Below are positions 35,542 to 64,000 of a DNA stretch of 64,000 nucleotides, piece by piece. The position numbers and the translations under genes are program-made. This DNA comes from Rhodococcus zopfii NBRC 100606 = JCM 9919 (lineage in GTDB: Bacteria > Actinomycetota > Actinomycetes > Mycobacteriales > Mycobacteriaceae): assembly GCF_001895025.1 (NCBI RefSeq), contig NZ_BCXI01000001.1, positions 62,001 through 126,000 on the forward strand, given 5' to 3'. Under the pieces are notes generated by a model. The model ran no database searches. It saw nothing but the letters and a program-made list of their open reading frames with translations, and had not been told where the DNA came from. Position 1 is the first letter of the stretch, and each line of letters starts with the position of its first letter.

Positions 35542-36696
35542 CTACGCGGCCGTATTCGGAGAGTTCGGCGGTAGTCCGGTGGCTGCGGCGCGCCGCAGCT
35601 TCGGGATGGGAATGCGGTGGTTGATCGCCACCGCGACCCCGGATCCGTCCGGATGCCGCCAGTGCAGCAGCGCCGGGCCGTGTGGATCGCCACCGACCAG
35701 GAACCCGGGTTCCCCGTCGACCGGCAGATGCCCGACCGCCTTGAGGTTCAACCCGAACTGTTCGGTCCAGAAGTACGGGTCGGCGTCGAACTCGGGTGCG
35801 TCGTCGCCGCGCAGCAGCGCGACCGCGGCGACGCGGGCCTGCTCGATCGCGCTGTTCCACAACGGGATCCGGCGCACGCTGCCCCGGATGGGGACGGCGG
35901 CGACGTCCCCGGCGGCGACGATGCCCGGCGCGACCCGGCCGCGGGAGTCCGCAACCAGGCGACCGTCGGTGAGCAGCCCGGACCCCTCGAGCCATGCGAT
36001 GTTGGGGATGTCGCCGACCGCCGCGACCACCAGTTCGGCGTCGACGCGGGTGCCGTCGTCGAGGCGCACCGCGCCGGTCTCGTCGAGGCCGGTGGCGGTG
36101 CCGTACACGATCTTCACCCCCGCCGCGGTGGCGGCGGCGGTGAACACCGCCGACAGGAACGGGCCGAACTGCGGGCGCATCGGCGCGACATCGGCGACGA
36201 CGGTGACCTCGCAGCCGGCCTGCACGGCGGCGGAGGCGACCTCCATGCCGAGCGGGCCCGCGCCGACCACCGCCACCGACGGGCGGGCGGCGAGCCGGTC
36301 GCGCAACAGCAGCGCGTCGTCGAGGGTACGCAGGGTCAGCGCCGTGTCCCCGAGGCGCCGGGGCCGGGCACCGGAGGCGATGACCAGCCCGTCGAAGGGC
36401 AGGTCGGTGCCGTCGTCGAGACGAACCCGCCGGGCGGCGACATCCAGACCCACCGCGGCGACACCGAGCAGTTCGGTGGCGCCGTGTGCGGGGGCGGCGA
36501 GCTCGTGCGATCCACCGTCGACGAGCAGTGCCTTCGACAGCGCGGGGCGCGAGTAGGCCGGACGTGGTTCGTCGCCGACGACGGTCAGCTCGCCGTCGAA
36601 ACCGGCGGTGCGCAGGCTGTCGCAGGCGGTCTGCCCGGCGATGCCGTTGCCGACCACGACGATCCGGTGCGCGCCCGGTGTCTGGGCGGCACTCAT
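35542..36696 (-). CDS. ferredoxin reductase (FAD, NAD(P)H) of the P450 system
   Basis: A 384-residue reductase of the putidaredoxin-reductase type. The FAD motif IVVVGNGIAGQTACDSLR is at the N-terminus, the NAD(P)H motif VAVVGAGPLGMEVASAAV near residue 150, and the second FAD block GIVAAGDVAAVP near 265. It passes electrons from NAD(P)H to the ferredoxin encoded immediately upstream. Its ATG at 36696 overlaps the ferredoxin stop by four bases. The dimer-forming C-terminal domain is complete. Confidence 0.92.
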   Translation of the reverse strand: MSAAQTPGAHRIVVVGNGIAGQTACDSLRTAGFDGELTVVGDEPRPAYSRPALSKALLVDGGSHELAAPAHGATELLGVAAVGLDVAARRVRLDDGTDLPFDGLVIASGARPRRLGDTALTLRTLDDALLLRDRLAARPSVAVVGAGPLGMEVASAAVQAGCEVTVVADVAPMRPQFGPFLSAVFTAAATAAGVKIVYGTATGLDETGAVRLDDGTRVDAELVVAAVGDIPNIAWLEGSGLLTDGRLVADSRGRVAPGIVAAGDVAAVPIRGSVRRIPLWNSAIEQARVAAVALLRGDDAPEFDADPYFWTEQFGLNLKAVGHLPVDGEPGFLVGGDPHGPALLHWRHPDGSGVAVAINHRIPIPKLRRAAATGLPPNSPNTAA

Positions 36697-36887
36697 GCGA
36701 GCCCGAGGGCAGCGACGGGGCACACCCGCACGGCGGCACCGGCGGCGGCGGCCCGCGGGTCGCCGTCGGGCAGGTCGGCGACATCGATGACCAGTTCACC
36801 GTCGTCGTCGAGGTGCATCAGCTCGGGTGCGACCTCCTCGCACAGTCCGTGACCTTCGCAGCGGGGGCGGTCGAGGGTGATCTTCAT
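36693..36887 (-). CDS. 3Fe-4S-type ferredoxin
   Basis: A 64-residue ferredoxin with three cluster cysteines: CEGHGLC (Cys-x5-Cys) and the distal CP in VRVCPVAALGL. The missing fourth cysteine is typical of actinobacterial P450 ferredoxins with a 3Fe-4S cluster. ATG 36887 overlaps the P450 stop (ATGA) and its own stop overlaps the reductase start, so the three electron-transfer proteins are made in step. Confidence 0.94.
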   Translation of the reverse strand: MKITLDRPRCEGHGLCEEVAPELMHLDDDGELVIDVADLPDGDPRAAAAGAAVRVCPVAALGLA

Positions 36888-38059
36888 GACGGGACGACCT
36901 CCAGGATCTCGAGTGTCTCGATGGAGCGGGTGGTGTTGCTGGGCAACCGGATCGGGTCGGCGGCGACCAGACGCCGGGTGTGGGTGGCCAGGGCGGCGAT
37001 CACCGCGTGCGCTTCGAGGCGGGCGAGTCCCTGCCCGGCGCAGCCGTGCGGGCCGTAGCCGAAGGACAGGTGATCGACCGGGTTGCGCTCGACGCGGAAG
37101 GTGTCCGGATCGTCGTAGTGGCGCGGGTCGCGGTTGCCGGCGCCCAGCAGGACCGCCGCCTGTGACCCGCCCGGGATCAGGTGGCCGTCGATCTCGACAT
37201 CACGGGTGACCGCGCGCCCCCACGCGTGCAGCGGCGCCCAGTAGCGCAGCACCTCCGCGAATGCGGCCGGCACCAGCGTCGGGTCGGCGCGGACCAGATC
37301 GAACTGTTCGGGGAACGCCGAGAACAGGGCGATGAGGTTGCCGATCGAGGCGATGGTGGTGTCCACCCCGGCCCCGAGGTACTGGTGGATGATGTGGCCG
37401 GCGCTGCCGGCGGGGATGGCGCCGCGCGTTTCGGCGTCGAAGATGCCGCGGCCGACCGAGCCGGGGGTCAGGTCCTCGGCGGTGACCTGCGAACACCAGG
37501 CGTACAGCTCACCCGCGATGGGGAAGTTCTCGGCCGTGCGCTGGTTCATCGGGCCGAGGACCTCCATGGCGGCCTGTCCCCAGCGGAGCATGTTGTCGCG
37601 GACCTCGCCGGTGAAGCCGATGAGGTCCGCGACGACCTCGAGCGGGAAGGCACGCGCGAGTGCGTCGATGGCCTCGAACGAGCCTTTCGCCACCAGGTCG
37701 GCGACCAGGGCGTCGGCCTTGGCGGTGATAGTGCCCTTGAGTCCGCGCAGGGCGCGTGGGGACAAGTTTTCGGTGAGGGTGGCGCGCAGTTCGGTGTGGA
37801 TCGGCGGGTCGGACGCCAGGGAAGTGCCCTGCAGGGCCTCGTTGGCCGCCGGGTTGAAGGCGATGCTGCGGGAGGAGAACGTCGTGGTGTCGGCGAGGGC
37901 GTCGCGGATGACGTCGTAGCGGGTCAGGGCGTAGACGTCGTGGGCGGGCAGGTACACCACCGGGCCGAGGTCCCGGAGTTCGGCGAAGGTGGGATAGGGG
38001 TCCGTGAGGATCTCGTCGGCGAACAGATCGCGGTCGGCGCGCGGAGGGCTGGTGGTCAT
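36884..38059 (-). CDS. cytochrome P450
   Basis: A 391-residue soluble bacterial class I P450. The I-helix LGAGVDTTIASIGN contains the acid-alcohol pair, the K-helix EVLR gives the ExxR motif, and the haem loop FGYGPHGCAGQGLARLE binds iron through Cys340. All core elements are intact. The start is ATG 38059 after a PPA-poor region; an open extension upstream is not needed. It heads a P450-ferredoxin-reductase operon. A 12-base palindrome lies 38 bases upstream. The substrate is not predictable; neighbours suggest a xenobiotic or terpenoid-like compound. Confidence 0.95.
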   Translation of the reverse strand: MTTSPPRADRDLFADEILTDPYPTFAELRDLGPVVYLPAHDVYALTRYDVIRDALADTTTFSSRSIAFNPAANEALQGTSLASDPPIHTELRATLTENLSPRALRGLKGTITAKADALVADLVAKGSFEAIDALARAFPLEVVADLIGFTGEVRDNMLRWGQAAMEVLGPMNQRTAENFPIAGELYAWCSQVTAEDLTPGSVGRGIFDAETRGAIPAGSAGHIIHQYLGAGVDTTIASIGNLIALFSAFPEQFDLVRADPTLVPAAFAEVLRYWAPLHAWGRAVTRDVEIDGHLIPGGSQAAVLLGAGNRDPRHYDDPDTFRVERNPVDHLSFGYGPHGCAGQGLARLEAHAVIAALATHTRRLVAADPIRLPSNTTRSIETLEILEVVPS

Positions 38060-38096
38060 GGCTCCAGTGAAGAGGCACCCGCCACATAATTCCAAT

Positions 38097-38108
38097 TCAT
38101 AATTATGA
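38097..38108. promoter_or_regulatory. operator-like palindrome upstream of the P450 operon
   Basis: TCATAATTATGA is a perfect 12-base palindrome in an AT-rich island (38085-38112), 38 bases before the P450 start. It fits the general T-N10/11-A form of LysR sites, and a LysR gene closes this cluster. Confidence 0.55.
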
Positions 38109-38191
38109 TTTATGACCATTCATTCTGCGCATGAACTGGTTGCCGGGGTCATGCATGGCGCCCGGGCGACCCGGTTCGGGTACGGCGGTCG

Positions 38192-38400
38192 TTATTGGTG
38201 TGCGGCAATCTTCCAGTGGTGGCCGTCGGGGTCGGTGAAGCGTGCGGCGCACTCGCCGTGGCCGGGACGTAGCCGCGGAATCCGGAGGACTTCACCGGCG
38301 TGCCGATGGCGGTGGTGGGTGCGTCGAGTTGCTGGACGAGCCGTCCGAGCGCGGCATCGGACGGACGCGGCCGGTCCGCGACGACATCGCCGGCCGACTC
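38192..38400 (-). pseudogene. remnant of a VOC-family gene
   Basis: The 3' half of a VOC protein can be pieced together from two frames: SDAALGRLVQQLDAPTTAIG and PVKSSGFRGYV in one, then GECAARFTDPDGHHWKIAAH-Q-stop in the next. The frame changes near 38270. The N-terminal half is missing. It is a decayed gene rather than a functional one. Confidence 0.6.
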
Positions 38401-38413
38401 CGTCGCTGAAGAC

Positions 38414-38452
38414 ACCGATGTCGGCCACCCGATTCGGGTGGCCGACATCGGT
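38414..38452. terminator. 17-bp perfect hairpin downstream of cadI
   Basis: ACCGATGTCGGCCACCC (38414-38430) pairs perfectly with 38436-38452 across a five-base loop. It lies 10 bases beyond the cadI stop and has no T-run, in keeping with actinobacterial hairpin terminators. Confidence 0.82.
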
Positions 38453-38461
38453 GCGTGCTGT

Positions 38462-38953
38462 TCAGCAGCAGGACGTTGCGGCCGCGGCCTCCGGCTTCTC
38501 CTCGGTCGCAGCGGCGGCAGTGCCGCAGCACGCGCCGCCCTCGGCGGCAGCCGGGTCGTCGAGGTGCTGCGGGCTCGACCCGAACGTCTCCGAGTCGGCG
38601 AGGACGGTGTAGACCTCCCATTTCTCCCCGGCCGGGCCGGTCACCCACACCTTGTCCTGGGTGGCGAAGCAGCAGGTGGTGCCGATCTCCTCGTCGGTGA
38701 ACAGCCCTTCGCCGGTCAGGCGGGCGATCTCGGAGTGGACCTTCTCGCTCGATTCGACCTCGACTCCGAGGTGGTTGATGGTGCCGCCCTTGCCGGGGTT
38801 CTCGAGCAGCACGAGCTTGAGCGGCGGCTCGGCGATCGCGAAGTTCGCGTAGCCGGGCTTGAGCTTGGCCGGTTCGGTGCCGAACAGCTTCGTGTAGAAC
38901 GTGACCGCTTCCTGCAGGTCGTCGACGTTGAGGGCGAGTTGTGCGCGGGACAT
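38462..38953 (-). CDS. cadI: CadI/ArsI-family metal-resistance VOC protein
   Basis: A 163-residue VOC-fold protein with MSRAQLALNVDDLQEAVTFY, GTINHLGVEVESSEKV and the vicinal cysteines in GTTCCFATQDKVWVTGPAGEKWEVY. These match CadI/ArsI, a cadmium- or arsenic-induced group that includes the C-As lyase ArsI. The C-terminal tail adds GGACCG and a terminal SCC, likely extra metal-binding cysteines. It is divergent from an ArsR-type gene with a shared operator, the arrangement of Rv2641/Rv2642 in M. tuberculosis. Cadmium, lead or arsenic are the likely inducers. Confidence 0.93.
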   Translation of the reverse strand: MSRAQLALNVDDLQEAVTFYTKLFGTEPAKLKPGYANFAIAEPPLKLVLLENPGKGGTINHLGVEVESSEKVHSEIARLTGEGLFTDEEIGTTCCFATQDKVWVTGPAGEKWEVYTVLADSETFGSSPQHLDDPAAAEGGACCGTAAAATEEKPEAAAATSCC

Positions 38954-38975
38954 GTCAGCCTCCACCTTTGTGACG

Positions 38976-39021
38976 TATGTCGAAGTACTTGTGCTCACAG
39001 CGTGCCCACCTTTTCGACATA
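38976..39021. promoter_or_regulatory. divergent operator of cadI and its ArsR regulator
   Basis: TATGTCGAA (38976-38984) and its exact inverse TTCGACATA (39013-39021) are separated by 28 bases between the divergent genes. The right arm overlaps the expected -35 of the regulator gene, whose -10 TAGAAT (39038-39043) is seven bases before its ATG. Confidence 0.7.
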
Positions 39022-39050
39022 AGTCAAGAATGTTCGGTAGAATTCTCGGC

Positions 39051-39410
39051 ATGCCCAAGGCACTCCCGGTCATCGACGTCACCGCGCCGATCTGCTGCGC
39101 CCCCGTCTCGGCCGCACCCATGGGCGACGACGCCGCCCTCGAGGTCGCCCTGCGCCTCAAGGCGCTTGCCGATCCGGTTCGCATCAAGCTGATGTCGATC
39201 CTGCTCACCACCGCGGACGGTGCGGTGTGCACGTGCGATCTCGCCACCGGTGTCGAACTCGCCGAATCCACGGTCAGCCATCACCTCGGCCCGCTCCGCA
39301 AGGCCGGCATGGTCACCTCCGAACGCCGCGGCATGAACGTCTACCACAGTGCCCGCAGCGACGCCCTCGACGCACTACGCGTCGTGCTGGACCCGAACTG
39401 CTGCAAATGA
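39051..39410 (+). CDS. ArsR/SmtB-family metal-sensing repressor
   Basis: A 119-residue winged-helix repressor: LRLKALADPVRIKLMSILL, then VCTCDLATGVELAESTVSHHLGPL as the sensor and recognition region, then MNVYHS in the wing. Cysteines in APICCAPV (N-terminus), VCTCDL (the alpha-R motif) and the C-terminal NCC could bind Cd, Pb or As. It should release the divergent operator when metal binds. The transcript is probably leaderless, since TAGAAT lies seven bases before ATG 39051 and no ribosome site is seen. Confidence 0.93.
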   Translation: MPKALPVIDVTAPICCAPVSAAPMGDDAALEVALRLKALADPVRIKLMSILLTTADGAVCTCDLATGVELAESTVSHHLGPLRKAGMVTSERRGMNVYHSARSDALDALRVVLDPNCCK

Positions 39411-39539
39411 TCTTCCGCGAACGACGATCTACATGTGCGTCCGCGTCGATGCGGTCGGCCGGCCACGTGCCACCAGGCGGCGGCTACCCGGGGCGGCGTT
39501 TCCCGAACCCGCCCGGATGACGCGGCCGGGCAGATCCGC

Positions 39540-40042
39540 TGCAGTACGGGCCGGTTCCCCGGCGCGCGCCAGCGCGGCACGAAGGTGCCGTGGAAGGTCG
39601 TCGGCACGTGGTGGCGCAACCCGATCGGGGCGGCCGGGCCGGTGTCGGGGCGCGCGGCCGGCAGGATCAGCACCCGGGAGCGCCGCTCGGCCGCGCAGTG
39701 TTCGACGGTGAGCAACCATCCGTCGCCCTCGGTGTCCGAGGCCGGCGCGAACAGCGGTTCGCACACCGAGTTTCCGGTGTCGCCGACGAACCGACGGGTC
39801 GTGGCCGTCGCATGGTCGACGGTGGCGATCGAGTCGGGGTCGCCCCCGGGGACCGATGCCTCGGCGAGGTAGGTGTAGCGGTGCGCGGTGCCGGTGCGGT
39901 AGAGGGTGCCGCGCAGCCCGGCTGGGATGCGGCCGGTGATCTCGTCGACGGCGTAGTCGTGTTCGGGATGCAGGGAATCCCACGGTGAGGTGCCGTGTGG
40001 TTCGGTGCGGCGGTGGACCCCGGAGCCCGGTGAGGCAGTCAT
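39540..40042 (-). pseudogene. internally deleted carotenoid cleavage oxygenase
   Basis: An open frame whose N-terminus (DYAVDEITGRIPAGLRGTLY, RTGTAHRYTY) and C-terminus (CEPLFAPASDTEGDGWLLTV, EHCAAERRSRVL, HHVPTTFHGTFVPRW) are those of the RPE65/apocarotenoid oxygenase family. They are joined after only about 40 residues, whereas the intact family has some 300 residues between them, holding three of the four iron-binding histidines. The deletion kept the frame. The FHGTFVP block preserves the last His. The protein cannot be an active oxygenase. The start is ATG 40042. Confidence 0.75.
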
Positions 40043-40051
40043 GGAAGAAAC

Positions 40052-40087
40052 GTCTCATCCTGAGACACTTCGATCAATTGTGTCTCA
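40052..40087. promoter_or_regulatory. TetR-like operator between the oxygenase remnant and a small gene
   Basis: GTCTCATCCTGAGAC (40052-40066) is a perfect 6+3+6 dyad. A further half-site TGTCTCA lies at 40081-40087, within the region expected for the -35 of the rightward gene. Confidence 0.55.
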
Positions 40088-40113
40088 TCAGCGGGGGTCG
40101 ATAGGATGTCTCG

Positions 40114-40377
40114 GTGTCCACCGACGACGTGCTCGCGGCCGCACGATCCTTCGTGCAGCGCAAGGGAATTGCGGCTCTGGCCCTGGTCGACATCGTCACC
40201 GATCGTGCCCTGGCCCATGTCACCGGATCGCCCCTGGCGCCGCACCTGCACCCGGATCCGGAAGCGGCGGTCGAGTTCATCGTCGGCGTGGTGTTTGCCG
40301 AACTGTTGTCCCCGGCGCGGCATCTGACGCACGAGCAGATCGCCGACTACGCCGCCGCGGCGGTACACGGGCGTTAG
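40114..40377 (+). CDS. short TetR-like or hypothetical protein
   Basis: An 87-residue frame from GTG 40114. TAGGAT at 40102-40107 lies six bases before it, so the transcript is probably leaderless. The opening TDDVLAAARSFVQRKGIAAL resembles helix 1-2 of TetR regulators. What follows (LAHVTGSPLAPHLHPDPEAA, VEFIVGVVFAELL) resembles the end of one, with the recognition helix missing. It may be a truncated regulator left over from the decayed oxygenase locus, or a small protein of its own. Confidence 0.5.
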   Translation: MSTDDVLAAARSFVQRKGIAALALVDIVTDRALAHVTGSPLAPHLHPDPEAAVEFIVGVVFAELLSPARHLTHEQIADYAAAAVHGR

Positions 40378-40431
40378 TCCGCCGGGGTGTCCCTCGGGCG
40401 GTTCCCGCAGCCGAAGGGGCGGACCGGCGCG

Positions 40432-62418
<21,987 letters not shown>

Positions 62419-62872
62419 CAGAATTCTCCCCTTCAAGAAAGCGATTCCGGAACGGGCCTGCTCGTCCCCCGACAAGTGGCAGGTCCGACCTCGTCGAATC
62501 GACGGTGGTGCTGCTCTCTCTGGTTTCGATCGTCCGCGCCCGCTGGTGGCTGTCAAGCCATTACCGCCGGGGACGCTCCCTCAAGCTAGACCATTGCCGG
62601 ACTGCACGACGCAAAACCGGCACCGGAATTCACCCCCCACACGAGGACCGAAACCCAATCGATATTGGACCCGACATACCGGGTGCATTTTCCGTCACGT
62701 CTCCCGATTGATATCTCTATTCGGTAGCGATCGGATCACCGGATGATCTCGGAATTTCGAATTGTCGGTTTTGTGACGGAATGTAACGCGAATTTCCGTA
62801 GTGACAGCTCCCGCGGCACTATTCTCGGGCGCACCGGACCAGCCCCGCACGCGCGACCCGAAGGAGCACGAG
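62419..62872. promoter_or_regulatory. divergent intergenic region upstream of the NRPS gene
   Basis: A 454-base region between the leftward NRPS gene and the rightward secreted-protein gene. On the NRPS side TTGACA (62551-62556, minus strand) and GACGAT (62529-62534) are spaced by 16 bases, a possible promoter about 110 bases before the start. The right half is AT-richer. No iron box resembling TTAGGTTAGGCTAACCTAA was found. Confidence 0.4.
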
Positions 62873-63490
62873 ATGCCGCGTCGATGGACCGTTCGATCGC
62901 TCTGCACCCTGTTCGCCGCGACCGTCGCCGTCGCTCTGCCCGCGCACGCGAGCGCGGAACCGGCGCCCCCCGGACTGGCACCCGACGCGCTGCGCGTGGC
63001 CGCCGCTACCGATTCCCCCGACTCCGCCGCGGCCGTCGACGCCCTGCTGGACGCGGCGAAGAATCCCGCCGGCCTCCTGGAAGACCTCCTCTACCCGCCG
63101 CGCAACACGCCCCAGCCGTTCATGGAAGCGGCCCCGACGGTGGGCCTCGGCTGCGGCGGAGGCTTCGTCCCCTTCGCGCAAACCGTCGGATGGGCGCAAC
63201 CCGGCCCGAACGTCAACCCCGACGTCGCGATCGGTCAGCTCAAGATCTTCGTCTCCCCCACCATTCCGGTGCAGCCCGCCCGCTCCGACCTGACGTTCGT
63301 GTGGCTCAACATGGACAACTTCCGCGGCGGCATCGAAAAGCTCGACGACGCGATCGGCGGCGTACCCCAACTGTCGAAGACCGTGAACACCGGAACCGGC
63401 CCGGTGCTGTCCGCGCTGTTCGGTTCCGTCGAGTACGTCAACGGCACCTTCTGCCAGGTGATCTACACGATGGGTGGTTTCTTCGCCTGA
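62873..63490 (+). CDS. secreted protein of unknown function
   Basis: A 205-residue protein with a clear Sec signal peptide: basic MPRRWTVR, hydrophobic SLCTLFAATVAVALP, cleavage after AHASA. The mature part is soluble, with two widely spaced cysteines (in GLGCGGGF and GTFCQVIY) that could form a disulfide and a PARSDLTFVWLNMDNFRGGI block. ATG 62873 has AAGGAG six bases upstream. I recognise the general type of exported mycolata protein but no function. It is divergent from the NRPS gene; a link is not shown. Confidence 0.82.
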   Translation: MPRRWTVRSLCTLFAATVAVALPAHASAEPAPPGLAPDALRVAAATDSPDSAAAVDALLDAAKNPAGLLEDLLYPPRNTPQPFMEAAPTVGLGCGGGFVPFAQTVGWAQPGPNVNPDVAIGQLKIFVSPTIPVQPARSDLTFVWLNMDNFRGGIEKLDDAIGGVPQLSKTVNTGTGPVLSALFGSVEYVNGTFCQVIYTMGGFFA

Positions 63491-63556
63491 CGGCGAAAGC
63501 CGAGGCGGTTTCCTCGTGTGACGGGCGGCCTCCGCGTCCGGCGGCGACTAGCGCGG

Positions 63557-63889
63557 TCAGCGGATCCGCTCGGCGGCGCGGGCCACCCGCAACAGCTCGG
63601 CACACAGTTCGGTCAGTTCGTCGGTGCCCGCACCCTCGGCGACCGCGGTCGCGACGTCCTCGGCGGCGCAGCGCACCTCGAACGCCCGATCGGCCAGCGC
63701 CACGGCCTCCTCGGCCGAGAGCACCACCGCGTCCTCCGGCAGGCCCGTGCCGCGGGTCAGCGCGCGCTGCTCGTAGGCCCGCTGCCGGCACGAGCGGCGG
63801 CAGTACCGGCGCCGACGGCCCACCCCGGCGTCCGGGACCGGTCGTCCGCACCAGAGGCAACTCTCCGGTTTGCGCTCACGTCCGGTCAT
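63557..63889 (-). CDS. small zinc-ribbon protein
   Basis: A 110-residue protein. The N-terminus reads ESCLWCGRPVPDAGVGRRRR-YCRRSCRQRAYEQR, a treble-clef-like knuckle with Cys-x2-Cys and Cys-x3-Cys ligands. A helical acidic C-terminus (AEEAVALADRAFEVRC, TDELTELCAELLRVARAAE) follows. Similar small proteins are common in actinobacteria and lack a known role. The start is ATG 63889. The 111 bases beyond it to the window end contain TAAAAT (63926-63931), possibly a -10 of a rightward gene outside the window. Confidence 0.75.
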   Translation of the reverse strand: MTGRERKPESCLWCGRPVPDAGVGRRRRYCRRSCRQRAYEQRALTRGTGLPEDAVVLSAEEAVALADRAFEVRCAAEDVATAVAEGAGTDELTELCAELLRVARAAERIR

Positions 63890-64000
63890 GGGCCGACACC
63901 TTACCGGCGCCGGCGAGCGGACCGGTAAAATGGTGCATCCCCGCTGCGCCGCGGGCTGCGGGAACGGATTCGGTCGCGTCGACGTTGTGCATACAGGACG

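Overview
The window is high-GC DNA (roughly 70% G+C) with strong GC3 bias, GTG and TTG starts, 4-base ATGA/GTGA gene overlaps and IdeR-type iron boxes. These point to a mycolic-acid actinobacterium, most likely Rhodococcus or a close relative. The left 22 kb carries a gene set that I know as one block in Mycobacterium tuberculosis (Rv1842c to Rv1854c: CNNM/DUF21 protein, gnd, M56 peptidase, BlaI, hotdog thioesterase, urease, ndh). Here it is interrupted by insertions and the urease operon is inverted. These family assignments rest on reading motifs by eye; no database search was run.

Layout. 1-4606: a leftward series of CNNM protein (cut by the window edge), DMT exporter, 6-phosphogluconate dehydrogenase, M56 peptidase and BlaI. 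4643-8135: a translationally coupled ferric-siderophore ABC importer whose first permease carries an N-terminal RDD domain. It faces an uncharacterised gene (8313-9026) across two iron boxes. 9250-12103: thioesterase, then a leader-peptide-preceded RsgA-type GTPase and a GNAT acetyltransferase with its own overlapping mini-ORF. 12190-17104: NDH-2, tyrosine recombinase, TetR regulator and a Tat-exported cholesterol oxidase broken by a frameshift. 17141-21681: ureABCFGD. 21791-26945: SoxR, an F420-type oxidoreductase, a 1-kb gene-poor stretch with palindromes, an HNH-like small gene, a methyltransferase, a VOC protein and a ParD-like/zeta-kinase toxin-antitoxin pair.

26976-38059 looks like a catabolic region. 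A six-gene leftward operon encodes two phosphotriesterase-fold proteins (one lacking most metal ligands), an FAD monooxygenase, an HSL-type esterase, an MBL hydrolase and a CocE-like hydrolase. It faces a TetR gene. Next come a LysR regulator and a complete, translationally coupled P450/ferredoxin/ferredoxin-reductase system. The substrate is not evident. 38192-40377 holds cadI with its divergent ArsR-type regulator, flanked by decayed genes (a VOC remnant and an internally deleted carotenoid oxygenase).

40432-62418 is a single 22-kb gene for a six-module non-ribosomal peptide synthetase: C-(half C)-A-PCP, C-A(Ser)-PCP, C-A-PCP, C-A(Thr)-PCP-E, C-A-PCP, C-A-PCP-TE. Ser and Thr are read from recognised specificity signatures; the other four A domains share a DAFF-type signature I cannot assign. 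A secreted small protein and a zinc-ribbon protein close the window. No tRNA, rRNA, CRISPR array or intact insertion sequence was seen.
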